From positions 65,375,427 through 65,439,426 of the forward strand of contig OW387134.1 in NCBI GenBank assembly GCA_936440205.1: a DNA stretch of 64,000 nucleotides. Reading direction: 5' to 3'. Under the pieces are notes generated by a model, which saw nothing but the letters and a program-made list of their open reading frames with translations, was not told where the DNA came from and made no database searches. The translations under genes were made by a program, and so were the position numbers. This DNA is from Lepidonotus clava (taxonomy: Eukaryota; Annelida; Polychaeta; Phyllodocida; Polynoidae). Shown piece after piece: positions 57,602-64,000 of this stretch (position 1 is the stretch's first letter; every line of letters starts with the position of its first letter).

Positions 57602-58061
57602 GAAAGCGAATATGTGAGACTGAAAAACGAACCTTATCCATATGAACATAAGGTACCTATACAGTCGAAACAAAACGTCTACGACTATACAGTAATTATG
57701 TATGACCTAATCTTAAGTCACACGGGATGTATAGTATGATAAACTACTCACTCCCTGGTACTCACCTCATCAAAGCATCCATGTGGCATCCTAGGTGTAA
57801 AGATTCAAGTTGAAAACAGGCGGTATCTAAGAGGGAATTAATAATTATGCTATGGGAATCTTTGTCATTATAGAGACCAAAGCTAAGGCTCTGCCATTCA
57901 ACTACTAGACTAGCTGTTCTTGGTGACAGTATGTGTGGAAATCAGAAGACAATTTAAACGTGACCTGCTGGTTGGTTTAAAATAGCCCTCTAGGTGACAG
58001 GCACACACATAGTAAGGCTGACAGTATGATGGGTTTACATTGTGTTCTTTTTCCTAAGCAG

Positions 58062-58151
58062 AACAAACATTATGTGACGTTATTATCACACGTCTGATGC
58101 CTGATGGAGGCTCCTACGCCTGTGCAAAGGTCAAACTGCTATTATCTCCCG
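58062..58151 (+). CDS. Candidate Ig-like exon piece
   Basis: A strong acceptor (TTCTTTTTCCTAAGCAG, ending 58061, with a branch-like CTGAC about 45 bases upstream) precedes 90 bases. These end at CCCG|GTTAGT (donor from 58152). The exon is phase 1 at both ends, the rule for Ig-module exons. The frame reads QTLCDVIITRLMPDGGSYAC, then AKVKLLLSP. DGGSYAC fits the DxGxYxC hallmark around the second cysteine of Ig domains, and the hydrophobic pattern before it fits strand E. It is shorter than a whole domain, so the module would be split over exons. I found no sister exon, and the donor is only fair. Confidence 0.3.
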
Positions 58152-59285
58152 GTTAGTAGGCTCTGTGGTCGGGTTTACACACAAAATAAATGTGTTTCTA
58201 CTTTTGTGGGATATTTGCTGGGTCCCGATAAGGTTCTTGTTATCTACGTTATGAGGGCCAGCGTAAGAGTAATGCATGCTATTAAGATGTTTACAATAGT
58301 AGCAGTAGTAGTAATTCACATCAGATCAGTATGGACATTAGGAACGCTAGTCTTAATATTGAATATTTGGGCAATACTTAAATTATTCCGACCTCATATT
58401 TCCCTCCTCGTACCCATATGATCTCTTAATACATCCTTATTTCATTATACTTAATAACATTCCTAAAAGTCTAAGCACGATGGTTTTATATCAATTGATA
58501 TTCTTGCTATAAAGTTTAGTAATTGGCTACTGGGATTAGTAATTGGCTTTCAAACCCCGCCTGATTATAGTAATTCATACAATATTTCACCAACATATCC
58601 TGACCCACCCCTCACTTGTACTTCTCCCCTTGACGTTACCATGGCATTTGGCATCACGATTTAACCCAGGACTGCCTCACCCCTACTCCTTCCACCTACC
58701 ACCCTACTACTCCCTCCCCCCACCAGGTCCCCATGGTCTCCGCTCACAAACAGTCCAATCGAATCGCCTCCTATCTCGGCCTGCAGGCCCCGGCCCCAAT
58801 GTCACAGCTGCCAGTCGGCAGGCCTCCAGGGGGGTAGGGTGTGTGTGTGTGTGTGTGTGTGTGTGACAGGGTGGCTGCTGTAGGGATGGGGGGTGGGGGC
58901 AGGCTTTATCAATAATCAAAATATCTGTATAAAATCACAGAATTACCAGTCACTGTTTTTATTCCCCGTTCTCACTGAATACATTGTGTTTGTTTCTCTG
59001 AGGGAATGGAGTTTGATCGCTGCGGCTGTAGATTAGAGTCATGGAGAGAAGTGATATGCATTGGAATTGCTTTTACCAATTCATAAGATAAGATAGATCC
59101 TTGGACGTTACCATATCTCCTATTCCGTAGGTTTTTCTGCTGGACGAATTACCATAAACCAAGGAGTCTCCAGAGAGACAGCTATAGAATGTATTTGCTA
59201 TGTAACTTGGTATTGGCAGTTGACAATAAGATGCCATACTCCCACTAACGTCTTGTCAGAATAAATAAGAGGTGCATATGCAATA
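58152..59285. other. No gene seen; (GT)n tract
   Basis: AT-rich then C-rich low-complexity DNA, with a GT run at 58839-58864. Confidence 0.4.
58839..58864. repeat. (GT)n microsatellite
   Basis: About 13 GT units after a G-run. Confidence 0.95.
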
Positions 59286-59490
59286 CCAGTGTATTCTAAA
59301 CCACTGTCCGACTTCGAAAATCGCCCTTAGGACAACGTTCTTATGAAAAAAAAGTTACTTATGATGAAAAAGAATTTTCAATTCTTTTTCCAATGGAGTG
59401 TAGCATGCATGGACTCCCATTATGTTTCTAATGAAAACTTCGAAATTGCCAAATTCCCGGTAGTCAAAATCGCGTACAGGAATACATCAT
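59286..59490. mobile_element. Family C-like element, diverged
   Basis: Left AGTGTATTCTAAACCACTG, with CGACTTCGAAAATCGCC. Right GTCAAAATCGCGTACAGGAATACATC. The central AAGAATTTTCAATTCTTT is a hairpin. The core motif of family C is replaced, but the terminal design is the same. Confidence 0.45.
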
Positions 59491-59585
59491 AACCTCACAA
59501 TGCATAGGGGAAATTCTCATTGTTATGTCGAAATTCCTATGATGGTTCGAAATGTTGGCCCCAAGTCTTATAGCCTTTGGTATGA

Positions 59586-59975
59586 CGCATTGAGACATCA
59601 CCAGTAGCACCGACGGTCCCGCCCAATCCCAATTCCGTCCCATTTGTACACGACCCGCTGTATATCCCTCCCCACGCCCTGGGTGCCGAGGAGACGTCCC
59701 AGGGCACCCTGGAGCAGGCCAAAGTGGGTTTAGAGGTTGGAAGGTTACAGGAGGGGTTGAAGGTTACAGGGGCGGAGATAAGGCTGAAGGATGTGATACC
59801 GACCTACCAAGTGCCTAATGCCCGGGGCTGTAGCGGTTACCCCACCCCAGCCTATAAACCCTTCAACTCTCAAGTAGATCCCTTCAAATCTCGAGTAGAT
59901 CCAATTATGAAAAAAAGTGGAGCCTCCTATGGGTGTTGCCAAATAATTCAAGCCTCACCAAATACGGAGCTATAA
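59586..59975 (+). CDS. Open coding-like segment, candidate exon
   Basis: I do not recognise the product. The frame is open from after TGA (59583-59585) to TAA (59973-59975), 129 codons. The first 80 look truly coding: 30 of 78 codons start with G and few have G in the second position. They read VPFVHDPLYIPPHALGAEET, EQAKVGLEVGRLQEGLKVTG and AEIRLKDVIPTYQVPN. Proline-rich and charged, it has no signal peptide. Possible acceptors are GACGCATTGAG (ending 59594) or ACATCACCAG (ending 59604). A donor is not obvious, and CCAAA|GTGGGT near 59720 is one option. A small internal repeat (GGTTGGAAGGTTACAGG / GGTTGAAGGTTACAGG) lies at 59737-59771. It could be an exon of a + strand gene that continues at 60.6 kb, or a gene remnant. 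Confidence 0.35.
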   Translation, partial: RIETSPVAPTVPPNPNSVPFVHDPLYIPPHALGAEETSQGTLEQAKVGLEVGRLQEGLKVTGAEIRLKDVIPTYQVPNARGCSGYPTPAYKPFNSQVDPFKSRVDPIMKKSGASYGCCQIIQASPNTEL

Positions 59976-60198
59976 CTCATATAACACTTTGTTCAAGGTA
60001 AACTCATTTCCCTGATCGTTGGCAGTTTGGTCAGGAACTGGGTAGGATAAAACAGAGCTGTCCCTGGTTAAATGTTTACAGGAGTTGCCGAGGCTCGAGT
60101 CAATGTGAGCAATTGGAATCAGAGCAAATGGAGGCAGTGGGGGACTGAGGCTGACGTCCAATGAGCCCCGGTGATCCCTGGTACCCCAGAGAGCGCTG

Positions 60199-60624
60199 GT
60201 CGAGAAGGGGAGAGGGGGGTGGGGGTTACTTGTGTCTTAAAAGGGTACCCACTGCAACACGGACTTGCTAAGCAGTGGTAGTGAATGTCAAAATTCAGAG
60301 GCGGTCAGGCACTTTTGTACCAATAAGGGGGTTAGTGAACTACATCCATAAAACAAAATAGATTAGATTATTTCACACATAAAACCTGATGAAAATTGTA
60401 TCAGGAATTTTCCTGAGCAATTTTGGTAATTTTTGTCCATTTCATGACGTCGAGACTTTTGGGGGCACTGATCTGCATACCCTAAATATGAGGGGCGGTA
60501 CACTAAAATACAGAAGCGGTCAGTCACAAAAAGTATGGGCAGTAGTCCCAGTGGGTAGTTAGTTTTAACCTTCAACGAGGCTCCCCCCCCCCCCACTCCG
60601 CCCCCCGAGGTGATCCTCGGTCCT
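60199..60624 (+). mobile_element. G-run inverted-end transposon, family A, copy at 60.2 kb
   Basis: Left GGGGAGAGGGGGGTGGGGGT, then AGGGTACCCACTGCAACACG. Right CCAGTGGGTAGTTAGTTTTA, then AACGAGGCTCCCCCC. Internal marks are AATTCAGAGGCGGTCAGGCA and AAGCGGTCAGTCACAAAAAG. CCAGAGAGCGCTG (60186-60198) and CCAGAGAGAGCTG (60625-60637) flank it. The similarity extends left into GGTGATCC..GGT.C, so the duplicated flank may be about 30 bp. Confidence 0.75.
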
Positions 60625-60628
60625 CCAG

Positions 60629-60759
60629 AGAGAGCTGTGGACGTCCATCCCCAGTGGTTGGGCCGACAGGGCCGGCGGATCAAAGCCGTCCGTTTGGATC
60701 CCATTACCTTTGATCCCTTGCGCAGGGACCCAGGGATCATCATTACGCCCAATGTGTAG
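60629..60759 (+). CDS. Candidate exon ending in a stop, next to family A element
   Basis: I do not recognise the product. After GGTCCTCCAG (acceptor-like, ending 60628) the + strand reads ERAVDVHPQWLGRQGRRIKA, then VRLDPITFDPLRRDPG and IIITPNV, stopping at TAG 60757-60759. Codon use is GC-ending with a good share of G-starting codons. If real, it would be the last coding exon of a gene whose earlier exon could be at 59.6 kb, with the transposon inside the intron. No poly(A) signal is evident shortly after. Phase at the acceptor is uncertain because AG occurs three times in CCAGAGAGAG. Confidence 0.3.
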
Positions 60760-60814
60760 TCTCTGCTATGGGACGCGAGGTTGTTGGGTCGTCGGTGGTA
60801 CAGCGTTTCAGGAG

Positions 60815-61870
60815 AAAGCCTACCCAGGCAAGCAGCGACGTAACAAGCACATTTTCAGGGAACAGTTACATCTATTTACATTAGGCTGAGACCTCATGAA
60901 TGCATTAACTTTTTTTTCTAAAGAATCTAATTGTATTCGTATTGACTATTGTTGTTTATCCCTAAGTATTAGTCTATATTTACTCAAAATGTTCGGATTC
61001 AAAGATTTAGTAGAGACTAGAATGGTTCTTTTAAAGCCTGACAGTCTAATCAAGGTTACTGCACAGTTTTTCTTGCACTCTCCAAGCAGAACAGTGTTTT
61101 GTGCACTCTCCAAGCAGACTCTCCATAACTGGACCTTTTTCTACCAATTAAAAAAGGGGGACTGGCCCTTTTTTAAACATATATTAATTACTGTCCCTGT
61201 AGTACGTCTACGGACTGACTCGTCACGTCCCCTAGGAGTGCCCTATAGCGGAGTGTGCTCATTAAAATTCCCCCAGGTCTCAGCTTAGCCTTGGAACTGT
61301 CGGACACCCGTGAGTTCTTAATTAAAACCCACCCGGGTACCTTTCAAAGTCTTTCAATTGATGAAATTCCCCGTGGTCCCCGTCGCCCCTTCTCTGGGTA
61401 TCTCGGGTCTCTAATAAGACTGGGGAGGTTTCACCCTATACGGGCTCCCCACTGGGGCCTGCAGGGGAGGATGACAGGGACTGTCAGCACACTCTATGAT
61501 TATCATGGAGGAGGGGCGCAGAAACCCCATACCGATTTGGGAACCCTCACAAAAGCCTGTTTCAATTCAGGAACCCAAACCCATAAAGGGAGACTGGGGG
61601 TTCCATGCAGTGGCTTTGAATTATAATACAAGCCTAGTTAGATGTCCCTTAATATCAAGCGCAGAGCATTGAAATGTTGAAACTATTCAAATGTGTTGGT
61701 GTCAAGGGCATTGAGTGTAGTCAGGATGGGTAAGGCTCACCAGCTAGTCCAGTTTATCCCAAGGCAAGCGGCGATGTAACTGGCACATTCTTCGACCGTA
61801 ATTTCTTGGTCAGTCTGTTAATTGCTAAATGTTCTCAACACAGTTACATTATTTTACATAGGATTGATTC
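60815..61870 (+). repeat. Pair of direct repeats about 0.95 kb apart
   Basis: AGGCAAGC.GCGA.GTAAC, ..GCACATTTTC, then CAGTTACAT.ATTTACAT at 60827-60883 recurs at 61763-61862 (CAAGGCAAGCGGCGATGTAA, GGCACATTCTTCGACC, CAGTTACATTATTTTACATA). The second copy is longer. Two overlapping open frames of about 125 codons (60896-61626) lie between them without splice support. Confidence 0.55.
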
Positions 61871-62445
61871 TCACTAAAAAGATTATTATGATAACATTAG
61901 TTTTTTTTTTCAAATTTGAAGCCTTATCAATACGGTGTGTTATAAAGTTATCTGTATGTGACTGAACACAGTACAATGTCACGATGTAAGGTTCTAGAGA
62001 CGTTATTGAGTGCCATCAAAATAATGACACGAGAATCAAAACAGAACTTGACAGAATATTACTGCAACGATATACTAACATTGTATGGTTGCCTGAGCCC
62101 CATACCAAAGCCCTTCAGGGGTGCCCTATGGAGCTATGGGCTGAGCCTTGTTCTGAATGGGCCCAGGCAAATGTACTGTTAACCTGTCTACACCCAGAGA
62201 GTAGTCCTTCTGAACGTTAGTCTCTCTGCTACACCCAACACACCCCACGTCTATTCTTAACCCCCAGGGGCTGGGGGCGGGCTATGTCCGCTATGGGGGC
62301 ACTAGGTCACACGCCCACACCAAGGTGGCGCTCCCTACCTGGTGGGGGGGCGTAACTAGACTGTAGTAACAGCCAAGACCGCTAGTCACTCAAACTAGTA
62401 CGTTAAAGGTAACTATATAGGTCATGAAAGGACTAGACGAGTCAA
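61871..62445. other. No gene seen
   Basis: AT-rich then GC-rich sequence with no supported feature. CCAAGGTGGCGCT near 62320 is a weak CTCF-like match. Confidence 0.35.
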
Positions 62446-62838
62446 GTCTGTAAAACGGTCCACACTCACTGCACAACGACAAACTCAGATTGTAAGTGTG
62501 CAGTCAGCCAGAATTGCTAAACTAAATTGGTACTTTTCACTGGCAAACCTAGTTTTTTTTGTTATGGGTTTTTTGGTTAAGATAACTACCTTCAAACCAT
62601 GGGAAAACCCTAATAAAAATGGGAGAACACTTGCACCACCCTGTGTGTAAAACGGTCCTACTCAATGCAGACCGACAGCGGCAGATTGTATGTGTGCAGT
62701 CAGCCAACTTCACTAAACTAAATTGGTACTTTTCACTGCCAAACCTTCCTTTTTCTCAAGGAGATTTTGGGTAAGATATCCACTTTCAAAGAGATGGGAA
62801 TACCCCGGTAAAACGGGGAGAACCCTCAGCACCCCTTC
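62446..62838 (+). repeat. Tandem duplication of about 195 bp
   Basis: GTAAAACGGTCC.ACTCA, GTGTGCAGTCAGCCA, CACTAAACTAAATTGGTACT and TTTTCACTG.CAAACCT, through GGGAGAAC.CT..CACC, occur twice, starting near 62446 and 62643. This is an older duplication with about 75-80 per cent identity by eye. Confidence 0.85.
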
Positions 62839-64000
62839 ACCATGACAACGGAGGGGCACCTGATAAGCAGCCTGTACCAGGTGACCTTGGGGGTGTACCC
62901 CCCTGGGTGTAAAGGTGCGTTACCTGAGCGGGGATGGGGAGGGTTTGGGGCACCTGGATGGGGAGGTTAAAGGGTACGGGCAGCTGGGATAGGAAGTTTC
63001 TATGCCATACACCTGTTTGGTATTTACCTCATGTTACTGCTTAATATCCTATTTCCTACTAACATTTATAACATAAAAGTGTTGAATGCAAATATTACCA
63101 AAAAAAACTAAAATAGATTTTATATCATTACAGTAATAGTACAAAAACATGAAATTGGTCAATTTGGCACATTTCATGAGAACTGACCTATATATCCCAT
63201 CAAATTCCAAACTGGCAAGATTTTATTAGACATGGCAATACATCCTTGATAATGATGAGGAAAAACATGCATTGCTTTTTTAGTTTTTGTTAGTTTACAT
63301 GTTAATCAACTTGGTCAAGTCTGGATTTACAACGTTTCCTTATAATTATATCAAATTACAAAAGGGTTGTCAGGTGTGCGGCAGGTTAAGGTGTGCATGC
63401 TCAGCACCTGGCCAGGTAGGCCTCTCACCTGCCCACGTGCACTATGAAAGAAGGTACTGTATTGTATCACACCATCTCTGAGCGGGTGCATGACCCCAGG
63501 GCAAATACTTCACCGTTACTTTATACCTACTTTGGACAAACAACACTAGTACGTGTAGATAGGGCTTCCTACCAAAGTTAGGGGATGGTAGGGATTTAGA
63601 ACCCTACTAAGATTTGCCAAGTTTTCAGGCATCAAAATATATTAGCCCAACCCTAAAATTGGAGTACTATGAATTAGATTTGAACCATCTAAGAATTTTC
63701 TCAGATTTGCCTGGAAACAGAAGGGAAGAGGACGCTCGTATTCTAAACTCAATTATACACTGTAGTACTAGTTTTCAAGCAGAAGTAGGAAGTAAGGGAC
63801 AGACGAATAATACTTATTTATGACGCATAAGATCAACTTCCCCACGGAGCTGACACACCTTCCCGGCTCACCTGTGATATGACATACCACCATACTGATG
63901 CTCTACACCCCATATGTCTCCCTGTGACATTACATACCACAATATTGATACTCTAGGCCTCAGCATGCCCTGAGGTATGTGTGATGGGCTGACGGATGCT
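62839..64000. other. No gene seen
   Basis: AT-rich DNA with one small GC-rich stretch at its left edge. Short frames at 63287-63481 and 63614-63823 lack splice sites. TGTGACATTACATACCA and TGTGATATGACATACCA near 63866-63930 form a small direct repeat. Confidence 0.4.

Larger units (their letters stand above)
56350..58061. other. No firm gene; family C copy and duplicated block
   Basis: AT-rich. It contains the element at 56946 and two copies of a 98-bp block (57324-57421 and 57503-57601). Confidence 0.35.

Noticed and set aside
1-64000. LTR-type, retroviral or Polinton-type elements
   Set aside because: No long direct terminal repeats, reverse transcriptase, integrase or capsid-like frames were recognised. 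The repeats seen are small DNA transposons and tandem arrays.

Overview
The window reads as nuclear DNA of an animal, most likely an intron-rich marine invertebrate. This is inference from the whole picture: AT-rich non-coding DNA, microsatellites, many small inverted-repeat transposons, one CpG-rich promoter-like island, and a coding exon that stops at a GT splice donor. I see no bacterial operon, rRNA, CRISPR array, or sequence I can tie to a virus or LTR element. The lineage (mollusc, other lophotrochozoan, lancelet and so on) cannot be fixed from the sequence.

Gene content is sparse. The best gene is on the + strand: a CpG-rich promoter/5' leader (about 13.7-14.8 kb) and a first coding exon (14798-15051). 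It has a strong start context and a GTGAGT donor. It carries a 19-residue tandem duplication whose two copies differ only at synonymous sites. The rest of the gene should lie to the right, probably across a very long intron. Weaker exon candidates sit in GC-rich islands: 5.45, 23.8, 26.8, 34.5, 58.1 (Ig-like), 59.6 and 60.6 kb on +, plus a divergent pair of signal-peptide-like first exons at 48.8 kb (-) and 49.3 kb (+). I cannot link these into one gene, and several may be chance.

The dominant content is non-autonomous DNA transposons. (1) Two related families have G-run ends and inverted termini around an ACTGCCAAAC or CACTGCAAAA motif. Copies lie at 2.0, 11.7, 20.2, 26.4, 30.9, 34.1, 46.7, 50.4 and 60.2 kb, several with apparent 10-13 bp target duplications. 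(2) A family of about 210-350 bp elements has ends like GGCTGTATTCCACTAG, TTAA at the best-kept ends and a conserved internal hairpin (18.6, 24.7, 33.6, 40.5, 43.8, 47.3, 52.5, 56.9, 59.3 kb). Relatives lie at 16.1, 32.5 and 42.3 kb. (3) A TTAA-flanked 0.7 kb fold-back lies at 22.9 kb. (4) There are hAT-like elements and several single-copy hairpin elements.

Tandem arrays are also prominent: about 0.67 kb in the putative first intron (15.2 kb), a minisatellite at 30.0 kb, a roughly 0.8 kb degenerate array at 38.7 kb and one of about 55 bp period at 44.7 kb. Possible regulatory clusters (CTCF-like, nuclear-receptor repeats, E-boxes) occur near 1.95, 7.7-7.9, 34.6, 35.45 and 36.6-36.85 kb.

The best candidate for something new is the G-run transposon group. 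Its copies often abut exon-like segments, and its flanking duplications carry splice-acceptor-like AG sites, which raises an introner-like possibility.
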